NCBI RefSeq assembly: GCF_029457495.1
Contig: NZ_CP120361.1
Span: 5,036,001 to 5,100,000, forward strand
Direction of reading: 5' to 3'
Source of the DNA: Chelativorans sp. AA-79
GTDB taxonomy: Bacteria > Pseudomonadota > Alphaproteobacteria > Rhizobiales > Rhizobiaceae
DNA: 64,000 nucleotides
This document shows positions 8,891 through 16,193 of the stretch, piece by piece; the first letter of the stretch is position 1, and the number at the start of each line of letters is the position of its first letter. The notes under the pieces were generated by a model. That model saw only the letters and a list, made by a program, of their open reading frames with translations. It was not told where the DNA came from and ran no database searches. The position numbers and the translations under genes are program-made.

Positions 8891-9697
8891 GTGGACGCGA
8901 TGCGTGTCGAATGGGCGATCTCGATCCGCCGCGCCTGTGCGGCGATCCGGTTCGACCCGAAGACCTGCCGGTACAAGTCGCGCCGGCCCGGCCAGGCCGC
9001 TCTGGAACAGCGGATCAAGGAGATTTGCCAGACCCGTGTGCGCTTCGGCTACCGGCGCGTGCATGTCCTGCTGCGGCGGGAGGGATGGGCGATCAATCAG
9101 AAGAAGACCTACAGGCTTTACAAGGAATTGGGCATGCAGCTGAGGAACAAGACGCCGAAGCGACGGGTGAAAGCGAAGCTGCGCGAGGACCGCGCCGTCG
9201 GCCCGAACGATGTGTGGGCCATGGACGTCGTGCACGACCAGCTTGCGACCGGTCGCAAGCTACGGGTGCTGACGGTGGTCGACACGTTCTCGCGCTACGC
9301 GCCGGCGCTGGATGCCAGGTTCAGCTATCGCGGCGAGGACGTCGTTGCCACGCTGGAGCGGGTGTGCGCACGAACCGGCTATCCGAAGACGATCCGTGTT
9401 GATCAGGGCTCCGAGTTCATCTCCCGCGACCTGGACCTGTGGGCTTACCAGCGCGGCGTCACGCTCGACTTCTCGCGGCCGGGGAAGCCCATCGACAACG
9501 CCTTCATCGAGGCATTCAATGCGCGGTTGCGGGCGGAATGTTTGAACGCCCACTGGTTCTTGAGCCTTGCGGATGCGGCGGAAAAGTTGGAGGCTTGGCG
9601 CAGAGACTATAATGAGCAACGGCCACACGGCGCGATCGGGAACAATGTCCCGGCCGCGCTCATGAAATCGGCACACGCAGCCAGCCCGTGTTGCTGA
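8891..9697 (+). CDS. IS3-family transposase OrfB (DDE integrase core)
   Basis: 268-aa catalytic part. HTH_21 region (FGYRRVHVLLRREGW) is followed by an rve-type integrase core with the DDE residues in WAMDVVHD, RVDQGSEF and DNAFIEAFN, and the usual C-terminal YNEQRPHGAIG. The gene looks intact, so the element may still be active. It is probably made mainly as an OrfAB fusion by frameshifting from orfA; a GTG at 8891 could start OrfB alone. Confidence 0.9.
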   Translation: MDAMRVEWAISIRRACAAIRFDPKTCRYKSRRPGQAALEQRIKEICQTRVRFGYRRVHVLLRREGWAINQKKTYRLYKELGMQLRNKTPKRRVKAKLREDRAVGPNDVWAMDVVHDQLATGRKLRVLTVVDTFSRYAPALDARFSYRGEDVVATLERVCARTGYPKTIRVDQGSEFISRDLDLWAYQRGVTLDFSRPGKPIDNAFIEAFNARLRAECLNAHWFLSLADAAEKLEAWRRDYNEQRPHGAIGNNVPAALMKSAHAASPCC

Positions 9698-9731
9698 CCA
9701 AGGCCGGAAAACTCTAGCGCCAGCCGAGGGC

Positions 9732-9929
9732 GCATTGGGGAGCGGCCCAAAACGTGAACAGGGCTAACCTATAGGCGGGACAAAGCGGGGAGCACGTCAT
9801 GGCGGTTGGAACCGAGGCCAAGCTTGTGGTGTCAGGTGCGAACGGCACTGACCGAGAGCGACGGGCCTATTTAAGCTAGCTTAGGTTAGCATCACAGTTA
9901 TTTACGTGTTGGCGGGATTGTTTAAATAG
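9732..9929. other. non-coding stretch with a 12-bp palindrome
   Basis: No gene recognised. It holds a perfect 12-bp palindrome TAAGCTAGCTTA at 9872-9883 in an unusually AT-rich patch. This may be debris from the gene loss that brought the flanking fragments together. Confidence 0.4.
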
Positions 9930-10097
9930 CGCCTGCTCACTCGGAAGCTTGAAGACCCCGACCGCGCCGCACGCCAGTTCCTGGCGCTCGTTACCTACGA
10001 CATGCATGGGCTGGATGAGGATGAATTGATAAAGGCTCTTACGGCCAACGTGCGTTTCTTTCTGCGCGGCTGCGCTACCGGCGGCGCGGACTCATGA
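9930..10097 (+). pseudogene. C-terminal remnant of a TetR/AcrR-type regulator
   Basis: About 55 codons open between two stops read RLLTRKLEDPDRAARQFLAL, then a segment ending VRFFLRGCA. This matches the C-terminal AefR-like domain of TetR regulators (DPxxAAxQFLxLV ... FLRGYA). The N-terminal HTH is absent; a stop at 9927-9929 precedes it. Interpreted as a decayed fragment; assignment is by pattern only. Confidence 0.5.
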
Positions 10098-10349
10098 TCT
10101 ATTCATGTAATGCACCCGCAGGGCGCACGATCTCACACCGCAAGACCACGTCAACTTCGCACCGCTTGCAGGGTAGGCGCCGGTCGGCGGCCCTTGGCGG
10201 TCGTCTGGCGTGCCGCTGCGGTCAATGCTGTGCCATTCCCGTTAAATTCGGATTCGCGAATCCTGCAAGGCTTGCATATGGCTGCGGATCATCGGCGCCT
10301 AGCGGAACGATCGCCATCGCGCCGCACGCGAATGCATTCAGACAGGGGG

Positions 10350-10503
10350 CGCGCGACCGCTACAAGCCCGAGCAATCGGCGCGAGCCGACCTGCGCGATT
10401 TGCCCGCCGCCGAGCTTCACTTGCTCGACTGCGGCCATCGGCTGCTCGGCTGCTCGAGACCAACCTTGATGAGGTCATATCGCTGATCCGCGGCTTCCTC
10501 GTG
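10350..10503 (+). pseudogene. C-terminal remnant of an alpha/beta hydrolase with an 8-bp duplication
   Basis: Codons read DLPAAELHLLDCGH (the catalytic His region of alpha/beta hydrolases) and then break. The expected continuation LLETNLDEVISLIRGFL is present in another frame. The shift is explained exactly by a tandem duplication of GGCTGCTC (10440-10447 and 10448-10455). The nucleophile-bearing N-terminal part is not found. The stretch 10098-10349 has no recognisable gene. Confidence 0.5.
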
Positions 10504-10620
10504 CCGTCACCCCCCGACACATCGATGCCAATCCGGCGCAGAATATGTGGATCCACTAAATTGCGCGTGATCTGCGATTGGTCATGATGCTTCCCTCGGA
10601 CTATTTCAAAACAGAAGCAT

Positions 10621-10673
10621 CATCTCGTATGTGTAGGTCGGCCGCGCGGCCATCTCTCGCTTGGGCGTTATTC
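10621..10673. repeat. 53-bp repeat, copy A (partner at 12732-12785)
   Basis: Starts CATCTCGTATGTGTAGGTCG and ends TTGGGCGTTATTC. The partner copy has CATCTCGTATGTGTAGATGG and TGGGTCTTATTC; about four fifths of positions agree. Copy A contains a perfect palindrome GGCCGCGCGGCC. Both copies lie directly after the stop codon of a minus-strand gene, in the same orientation. Confidence 0.65.
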
Positions 10674-10676
10674 GCC

Positions 10677-11567
10677 TCAGGCAGCCAGACCGCCAGCATC
10701 CCCTCCCATTCTCCGCACAATTCGTTCGACCGCGTCAGCCAACGCAACGGAGCCGCGGCCCTGTTCAGTTCCTTCTTCGTACTCGACCCTGCCGCTGACG
10801 ATGCCATCATACATCCCGAGCAGCGCATCGGCGACCTCCGGGGGCACTCCTTCCTGGGCGAGAACCACAGCACGAGCCTCGGGAGGAACGAATGCCGTCT
10901 CCACAGGGCGGCCGAGGACACTGCTGAATGCGGTCGCGACATCGTTCGCGCTCCAGTCCTGCGGACCCCGCAGTTCAACGATCCGCTTGCCGCTGAAGTC
11001 GTCGCTGAGCAGCCGGGAGGCGGTACGCCCTACGTCGATTGTGCTCACCATCGGGATCTTCTTTGAGGGTTCGAGAAAGCTCGGAAGCACGCCGTCGGCG
11101 ATCACTGCCGGTGCTACCTCGCCCCAAGTCTCGACGAAATAACCCGGTCGCAGGAAGGTGGTTGACGGCGCTGCCGTCTCAAGATGCTTCTCCAGCCTGT
11201 TGAGTGTTGCGATGACGCCTGTGCCCGTCTCGTGCTGGGCACCGACGGAGGAAAGGGCGACAACCTTTGGCAGCCCGGCCTGTCGCACCGCTTCTGCAAG
11301 TGCGCTGCCGACCTCGTCCGCGCGTCTATAGGGATCGCCGCTGACAGGCGGAGGAGAGAGCAGGAAGGCGCCCGATGCGTCGCTCAATGCTGCGGCGAGG
11401 CTCGGCACATCCTCAATGCTGCTTATCGCTACATCAGCCCCCAGCTTCGTCCACTTTTCGGCCTGCTCCGGTCGCCTCAGCACGACGCGGACAGGTTTAC
11501 CCGATTCAATCAAGGCGTGGGCGGTCTCGCTGCCGGCTCGCCCGTTTGCTCCAAGCACTACGTACAT
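10677..11567 (-). CDS. NmrA-like NAD(P)-binding protein (QorB-type)
   Basis: 296-aa atypical SDR. The N-terminal VLGANGRAGS (residues 4-13) is the GxxGxxG dinucleotide motif of the NmrA/HSCARG branch. There is no Tyr-x3-Lys active site, but VVALSSVGAQ (residues about 103-112) and FLRPGYFVE (about 139-147) are family marks. Likely an NAD(P)H-dependent quinone or azo reductase, or a redox sensor, in the cytoplasm. Divergent from a LysR gene with a LysR box between them, so probably its target. Confidence 0.85.
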   Translation of the reverse strand: MYVVLGANGRAGSETAHALIESGKPVRVVLRRPEQAEKWTKLGADVAISSIEDVPSLAAALSDASGAFLLSPPPVSGDPYRRADEVGSALAEAVRQAGLPKVVALSSVGAQHETGTGVIATLNRLEKHLETAAPSTTFLRPGYFVETWGEVAPAVIADGVLPSFLEPSKKIPMVSTIDVGRTASRLLSDDFSGKRIVELRGPQDWSANDVATAFSSVLGRPVETAFVPPEARAVVLAQEGVPPEVADALLGMYDGIVSGRVEYEEGTEQGRGSVALADAVERIVRRMGGDAGGLAA

Positions 11568-11612
11568 GTCAGTTCTCCTTAGCTAACGTCTTGGAGACTA
11601 AGTCGTGCGTTG

Positions 11613-11631
11613 CCATGCGTCCAATGCATGG
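11613..11631. promoter_or_regulatory. LysR-type operator between nmrA-like and lysR genes
   Basis: Perfect inverted repeat CCATGC-N7-GCATGG that contains a T-N11-A core (TGCGTCCAATGCA), the classic LysR box. It lies in the 78-bp divergent intergenic region, 14 bp before the lysR start. Confidence 0.55.
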
Positions 11632-11645
11632 ACTATATTCCAATC

Positions 11646-12563
11646 ATGCGTGAAGTGGATTTGAGAAATGCCGATCTCAATCTGTTGGTTGTGCTTGATG
11701 CGTTGCTGGACGAGCGGAGCGTGACCCGAGCCGCAACGCGGCTCGGCATGAGCCAACCCGCTGCCAGTCGGGCGCTTGCGCGGCTGCGGGTGCTTTTCTC
11801 GGATGCGCTTCTGGTGGACGGACCGGGCGGTTACCTGCTTACCGCGCGCGCGGAGGAGATGCGGCCTTTGCTGCGCAACACCCTGGCAGGCATCAGCGAA
11901 CTTCTCGCCGGCAGAGCATTCGATCCGATGCAGGCGGGCGGCTCCGTGCGCCTGCTGATGCTGGATCTTGAAGCCGCAGTACTCGGCCCGCGGCTGATCG
12001 CCAGTTTCGCGGAGCAAGCGCCGGCCATCGATCTCGAGATGGTGCCGCCAGGGCTGCGGCCCATCGAGGCGCTTGAAGCCGACGCGGTCGACGCCCTCAT
12101 CGGCGTCGTCGACGAGGCGCCTGCCGGGATCCGGAAACGCAAACTCTACCAGGATCACTTCGTAACACTGATGCGCGCCGAGCATCCTGCCGCAGGCAGG
12201 AAGCTGACGTTGGAACGGTTCCTTGAGCTGGATCATGTCGTCGTCAGCGTCACCGGGATCGGCCGAGCGTGGGTCGATGAAATCCTCGCTCGTTTGGGCA
12301 GGCAACGCCGGGTGAAGGTACGGGTCCCGAGCTTCTTCGCGGCAGTCGAAATCGCCGCGCGTTCCGACCTGGTCATGACGCTGCCGTCCAGCCTTGCCCG
12401 AACGACCGCTGACATGCGGCGCTTCGTGATGGCGCAGCCGCCGCTCGACCTGGGCAGCGTGGTGATGAGCCTCGCCTGGCATGCCCGCCATCAGGATGCC
12501 CCAAAACATGTCTGGCTGCGCAGAACGATCGTCGCGGCCGTTGCCGACATTGGCCTGTCGTGA
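11646..12563 (+). CDS. LysR-family transcriptional regulator
   Basis: 305 aa. N-terminal winged HTH at residues about 6-64 (LNLLVVLDALLDERSVTRAA, then SQPAASRALARLR) and a C-terminal type 2 periplasmic-binding-like sensor domain. The NodD/Nac-like opening DLRNADLNLL and the form of the HTH place it in the common NmrA-linked LysR group. Start chosen at 11646 because the 12 codons upstream would run through the operator palindrome. Likely controls the divergent NmrA-like gene. Confidence 0.9.
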   Translation: MREVDLRNADLNLLVVLDALLDERSVTRAATRLGMSQPAASRALARLRVLFSDALLVDGPGGYLLTARAEEMRPLLRNTLAGISELLAGRAFDPMQAGGSVRLLMLDLEAAVLGPRLIASFAEQAPAIDLEMVPPGLRPIEALEADAVDALIGVVDEAPAGIRKRKLYQDHFVTLMRAEHPAAGRKLTLERFLELDHVVVSVTGIGRAWVDEILARLGRQRRVKVRVPSFFAAVEIAARSDLVMTLPSSLARTTADMRRFVMAQPPLDLGSVVMSLAWHARHQDAPKHVWLRRTIVAAVADIGLS

Positions 12564-12731
12564 TCCCTGCCGCCACCGCTGACAAGCGGGACCAGCGCAT
12601 CAATATTGTTATGGCAATTGGCGGCTTTCAGTTGGAAGATTGCGAGAACAGCCGTTCGTCGGCTCAAGAGCAAGCGTTCCCAACAGGCATGCATCGCTCA
12701 CGAATCACCTGGGCCAGGGTGACCCAGCTCA

Positions 12732-12785
12732 CATCTCGTATGTGTAGATGGACCCGCGCGGCCATCTTCCGCCTGGGTCTTATTC
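12732..12785. repeat. 54-bp repeat, copy B (partner at 10621-10673)
   Basis: Direct repeat of copy A with about 80 percent identity by eye. It overlaps the last bases of the minus-strand 224-aa gene. The palindrome of copy A is only half kept here (ACCCGCGCGGCC). The pair brackets the nmrA-lysR unit. Confidence 0.65.
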
Positions 12786-13454
12786 AGCATTCCCACCACT
12801 TAGCATGTGATCCGCAAGGTTGTAGCAGTGGCTCGCCCGATAGGCGTTCCGGCCCCGGTTCATGTGCGTCAGGTTGAACGCCCGGATAGCCCACAACGCT
12901 CGGGGAACCGCGAGGAATTTGCGGATCGAGGAGCAGTCGCGAACCTTGATGCCGAAAATGTCCTCGCCTCGGGGAACAAAGTAACTGACGTCTTTCGGCT
13001 TCACGACACAGCGCTCAAGAAAAGCATCGTCTACCTGCCCGTGATCGAGTGAATGGTCGGTGGTGAAATCGGAAAGATGCGTCACGAAGAGCGCGCGGAT
13101 ACCGTCGCCGTCCGCATAGAGCGAGAAAAGCTCCATCCAACTCGCATTGACGCGAACGAGCGCCTTGCCCGGGGTCGACGGTAGACAGGAAACCGACCAG
13201 TAGTGCCGCTCGGTCCGGCGAGGGATCGGGATACAGTCGCGGCCGTAGCGCCTGAGAATTTCCAGAACCTCTCGCGCCTGCGGCCGGCGCAGCAGCTTCT
13301 CGAACCGCGCGACATATTTGAAACGCAGTTCAAGCGACTCTGAGCGCTCGTCGGCGTCGCGCAGGATCGTCTTGCCCTCCATCCAACCGCGCTGCTGCTG
13401 GAGATCCAGGAATTGGCGCAGACCGGTGCTGCTTGGTCGGCGAGCGGCGCTCAT
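12780..13454 (-). CDS. unrecognised 224-aa protein coupled to TetR
   Basis: Start at 13454 overlaps the tetR stop (ATGA); a longer upstream frame would lie antisense in tetR and has no support. The protein is soluble-looking, rich in Arg and aromatic residues, with a middle part HYWSVSCLPSTPGKALVRVN and a C-terminal half rich in RAFNLTHMNRGRNAYRASH. No catalytic motif or signal peptide that I recognise. Being co-transcribed with a TetR repressor, it should be induced by the same ligand. Function unknown. Confidence 0.7.
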   Translation of the reverse strand: MSAARRPSSTGLRQFLDLQQQRGWMEGKTILRDADERSESLELRFKYVARFEKLLRRPQAREVLEILRRYGRDCIPIPRRTERHYWSVSCLPSTPGKALVRVNASWMELFSLYADGDGIRALFVTHLSDFTTDHSLDHGQVDDAFLERCVVKPKDVSYFVPRGEDIFGIKVRDCSSIRKFLAVPRALWAIRAFNLTHMNRGRNAYRASHCYNLADHMLSGGNAE

Positions 13455-14029
13455 CGGCGGTCCAGCAGCCTCGTCACGGCCTCGTGGACAAGGGCGGGGA
13501 CGCTGTCGGCATCGTCCAGATAGGCGCTTTCCAGCAGGCCGTCCGAAAGCGCGACGAGGAGGGAAGCGGTAACGGACGGAGCTGGGTCGCCGTCCTCTGC
13601 GAGAAGGTTCTCGAGGCTTTCGTGGTACCACACGCGGCGCGCATTGATCGCCTGCCGCACAGGGCTGGCTGGATCGGGATATTCGGCCGCCGCGTTCAGG
13701 AACGGACACCCCCGCCAGCCTCCCGCGGTCACAGCCTCGCTGATACGCTCCATGATAGCCGAGATCATTTTCCGAGGAGGCTGCTTCGGAAGCGCGGCCA
13801 CTGCCGCCCGGCCGAGCCGGTCTATCTCTTCGAGATAGGTGACGACGAGGTCGTCCTTCGAGGGAAAGTGATTGTAGAAGGTCGCTTTGGCCACGCCGGC
13901 TTCCGCGATGATGCGGTCGATGCCGACAGCATGGATGCCACCTTCGTAGAAAAGCCGCGTCGCGGTATCGAGCAAACGGCGGCGTGCGGAACCTGCTTCA
14001 GGCTGGCTTTCGGACTTTTGTTGCTTCAT
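13451..14029 (-). CDS. TetR-family regulator
   Basis: 192 aa. HTH at residues about 18-63: RRRLLDTATRLFYEGGIHAV, then VAKATFYNHFPSKDDLV. The C-terminal half is the LmrA/YxaF-like ligand-binding domain (GWRGCPFLNAAAEYPDPASP). It faces the SnoaL genes and two identical operator sites lie in the 65-bp gap, so it probably represses both itself with the 224-aa gene and the SnoaL-SnoaL-ABM genes. The ligand is unknown; the conserved Cys in WRGCPF may take part in sensing an electrophile. Confidence 0.9.
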   Translation of the reverse strand: MKQQKSESQPEAGSARRRLLDTATRLFYEGGIHAVGIDRIIAEAGVAKATFYNHFPSKDDLVVTYLEEIDRLGRAAVAALPKQPPRKMISAIMERISEAVTAGGWRGCPFLNAAAEYPDPASPVRQAINARRVWYHESLENLLAEDGDPAPSVTASLLVALSDGLLESAYLDDADSVPALVHEAVTRLLDRR

Positions 14030-14043
14030 CGCTTGACTCTAAC

Positions 14044-14082
14044 AGACAGGTCTGTCTATTACAAGCCAAGACAGACCTGTCT
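14044..14082. promoter_or_regulatory. two TetR operators in the divergent promoter
   Basis: Site 1 AGACAG-GT-CTGTCT at 14044-14057 and site 2 AGACAG-AC-CTGTCT at 14069-14082. Each is a perfect inverted repeat around two bases. The two sites are in opposite orientation, 25 bp centre to centre, covering the gap between tetR and the first SnoaL gene. Confidence 0.75.
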
Positions 14083-14094
14083 GTGGAGTGCGTC

Positions 14095-14598
14095 ATGCAA
14101 GCGAGAGACACAGCCGAAGTCATCCGCCGGTTCAACCAAGCGTTCGAGAAACACGATCCTGCGATTTTCGAGGACTTGGTCGCGCCGGATTGCGTCATGG
14201 AGACGATCCAGCCGGCGCCGAACGGCACGCGTTACAAAGGCTACGAGGTCAACCTGGCGTTCTGGCAGGCTATGGCGGCTGACCGCGTCAACCGCTTCGA
14301 GGTGGAAGAGACTTTTGTGATGGGCGACCGCGCCAACGTCCGCTGGCGTTTCCATTTCGGCGACGGTGGCTCGGTGCGCGGGGTCAGCCTGATCCGTGTC
14401 CGCGACGGCCGGATCGTGGAAGCCTTAGCCTATGCCAAAACACCCGGTGAGTCGGCGCCTCTGCCTGAATGCGGCAAGGAAGACAAGCCAAGTGGGAGGC
14501 GCGAGCATCGTCTTTCTTGTTTAACCGGAGCCTCGTCAGTAACCGGCCAGACGCGGAATCGGCTCCATCGTTCAATGAGGTGGGAAAATGACCAGTGA
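14095..14598 (+). CDS. SnoaL-like (NTF2 fold) protein
   Basis: 167 aa. Residues 1-115 form an NTF2/SnoaL-like domain (EVIRRFNQAFEKHDPAIFED ... VRGVSLIRVRDGRIVEALAY). Such domains act as small isomerases, cyclases or hydrolases in polyketide or xenobiotic breakdown. About 50 residues after the domain show no similarity and the frame runs 11 bp into the next gene; they may follow loss of an older stop codon. The neighbour is a close paralogue, suggesting duplication. Controlled by the TetR operators just upstream. Confidence 0.8.
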   Translation: MQARDTAEVIRRFNQAFEKHDPAIFEDLVAPDCVMETIQPAPNGTRYKGYEVNLAFWQAMAADRVNRFEVEETFVMGDRANVRWRFHFGDGGSVRGVSLIRVRDGRIVEALAYAKTPGESAPLPECGKEDKPSGRREHRLSCLTGASSVTGQTRNRLHRSMRWENDQ

Positions 14599-14953
14599 CA
14601 GCAAAGTTACCCGTGACATCATGGAACGTTTCCACAACGCATTTGAGAAGCATCGCCCGGAGGACCTCGATGATCTCATCGGCGTGGGCTGTGTTCTCGA
14701 AAATACCGCGCCGGTCCCAGATGGAGCGCGCTACGAAGGGCGTGAGGCGTGTCTCGCTTTCTGGAAGGGCGTCGCGTCGTCGGCCAACCTTGTCTTCAAA
14801 GCTGAGGAAATCTCCGCGATGGACGACCGCGGGATCATCCGGTGGCAGCTTCGCTGGAGCGAGCGCGAAGCAGACCGGGTTCGAGGCGTCAACATCATGC
14901 GCATTCGGGACGGAAAGATCATCGAGGGTTTGGGGTACGTGAAGGGCGGCTGA
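14588..14953 (+). CDS. SnoaL-like (NTF2 fold) protein, paralogue
   Basis: 121-aa single-domain SnoaL-like protein of normal family length (FHNAFEKHRPEDLDDLIGVG to VRGVNIMRIRDGKIIEGLGY). It is clearly related to the preceding protein, most strongly in the AFEKH and RGV-MRIRDG-IIE segments. A ribosome site (GAGGTGGGAAA) sits just before the ATG. Probably co-transcribed with its twin and the ABM gene. Confidence 0.85.
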   Translation: MTSDSKVTRDIMERFHNAFEKHRPEDLDDLIGVGCVLENTAPVPDGARYEGREACLAFWKGVASSANLVFKAEEISAMDDRGIIRWQLRWSEREADRVRGVNIMRIRDGKIIEGLGYVKGG

Positions 14954-15051
14954 CGTTCCGATCCAAACCGGCGATCCTCGCGGGTCGCTATCCCAGACCA
15001 TGCACGGCGGTGTGCCGCCGGAACAGGGCACCAGCCCGAAGGAGCAGACCC

Positions 15052-15333
15052 ATGATCATCATAGCCGGCTACACCCGCACCGACGCTGAGAGGCGGGACG
15101 GCACTGTGGCAGCCTTCAGAGGCATGGTCGAACGCGCGAGGGCGTACGACGGCTGTCTCGACTTCTCTATAAGCGCGGATGCGGTCGATCCGGAGCGTAT
15201 CAATCTGTTCGAATGCTGGCGTGACCAGATCGCGCTGAACGCCTGGCGCAAGGTCGCGAAGGGGCCGCGCGTGAAACCTCGAGTGGTCGCCGTAAGCCTC
15301 TATCGCAGCGAGAAGGCCGAAAAGCCTTTCTGA
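15052..15333 (+). CDS. antibiotic-biosynthesis-monooxygenase (ABM) domain protein
   Basis: 93-aa ferredoxin-like fold of the ABM/YgiN group: an opening MIIIAGYTRT strand, a central DGCLDFSISADAVDPERINL block and FECWRD. Members are cofactor-free quinol or polyketide monooxygenases, or heme-degrading relatives. GGAGCAG lies 6 bp before the ATG. It closes the small TetR-controlled set, which reads as detoxification or modification of an aromatic or quinone-like compound (inference). Confidence 0.85.
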   Translation: MIIIAGYTRTDAERRDGTVAAFRGMVERARAYDGCLDFSISADAVDPERINLFECWRDQIALNAWRKVAKGPRVKPRVVAVSLYRSEKAEKPF

Positions 15334-15968
15334 GGACGAGACCCGCGGACCCACCGCCCGATCTGACGACCGGGCGCGAAGTGTCGGAAGCCGCCAAGGG
15401 GGAATCCAATGATTCCCATCGTCTCCGATCGACGGAATCTGATCGTTGCCCCTCATATTATTTTCCGGCCCCAAACGGCGGCTTCGCGACCTTTCGTATC
15501 GTTCGAGGATGGAGTCACGACGAACATCCTGGCCGCTCGCTCGAGAGAGTTCGTCGACAACGGCCCGCTGCCGAAGTGTCAGGACCCTGCTCACAACCAA
15601 ACCGGGATCTAACAGGCTCGGTGGTATGCCGCTGACTCCAAACAGCAAGTGAATATCTGTGCATGTCCCCGCAACCACCTTTACTTGCTTGGCAACTTCG
15701 GCAACATGGGCTGGCCATCCGGCAGCAAGTTATGATGGGCGCGCCCTCCTGATTTGAACCTGCCTACACCTTCAGGCGCGTCCAATACCGCCAGTCGGCG
15801 GTCGATCGACGTTACGTTCTCTGGAAGCAAGATGGTGCGCCAGGTCGAGAAATTCGCCGAGGCAGTCCGCCAATTGGTGCCAAGCCCGATCCCAGATGTT
15901 TTCGGGCATTGTCGCACGCCGATGCGACAACCGCGGCGGCTCAATCATGGGATATCTTCATTGGAAAA
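15334..15968. other. 635 bp without a recognisable gene, left edge of the island
   Basis: Short open frames occur (for example 15409-15612 plus) but none has a ribosome site, family match or consistent codon bias. A faint tRNA-3'-end-like piece at about 15739-15765 (minus) has a GGTTCAAATC loop but unpaired arms. The stretch most likely holds junction debris beside the attachment site. Confidence 0.5.
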
Positions 15969-16015
15969 TGGCGCACCCGACAGGATTCGAACCTGTGACC
16001 TCTGCCTTCGGAGGG
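15969..16015 (-). other. attachment site: 3' part of tRNA-Arg(CCG)
   Basis: Minus strand reads CCCTCCGAAGGCAGAGG (right side of the anticodon arm with CCG anticodon loop), then a perfect T-arm ACAGG-TTCGAAT-CCTGT and the acceptor strand CGGGTGCGCC. The D-arm and the left anticodon strand are not present: the bases on the integrase side do not pair. This is what integration into a tRNA 3' end leaves at one junction. The integrase starts 178 bp away. The full tRNA would be expected at the other end of the element, outside the window. Confidence 0.75.
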
Positions 16016-16193
16016 ATTACGACTAGCTCCGTCGATTACCGAAAGGGGCACGCCGTGATGCGCTATGTTACTGTAAATAAAAAGGAATTTGATTTCCTTC
16101 GCCGACAGACTTATCCTTCTATTCGCCACGGTTTTCGCCCTGCTGCTTACGTGGTGCTTACGCGAGTTTTCGGGCATGTGACGGAGGAAGTCC

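Larger units (their letters stand above)
8539..9731 (+). mobile_element. IS3-family insertion sequence (IS407-like group)
   Basis: About 1.19 kb. The two ends form an imperfect inverted repeat: GCCCTCG then TGGGGTTAGAGTTTTCCG at the left (8539-8565) against GCCCTCG then TGGCGCTAGAGTTTTCCG read inward from the right (9731-9705). About 23 of 27 positions match and the inner part has the TG...CA ends usual for IS3. It carries orfA and orfB in the typical -1 relation. I see no matching target duplication outside the arms, so the copy may be old or recombined. Confidence 0.8.

Noticed and set aside
8539..9731. Target-site duplication for the IS3 element
   Set aside because: I compared the bases outside both arms for 3-4 bp repeats and found no match, so none is claimed.
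9872..9883. Perfect 12-bp palindrome TAAGCTAGCTTA as an operator
   Set aside because: There is no intact gene next to it, only fragments; noted in the features but not promoted to a finding.
14731..15678. Long minus-strand open frame opposite SnoaL and ABM genes
   Set aside because: It lies antisense to two well-supported genes, has low-complexity Arg/Ser composition and matches no family; typical shadow frame of GC-rich DNA.
15739..15765. Second tRNA 3' end upstream of the attachment site
   Set aside because: GGTTCAAATC and GGGCGCGCC look tRNA-like, but the T-arm does not pair and no other arm is found.
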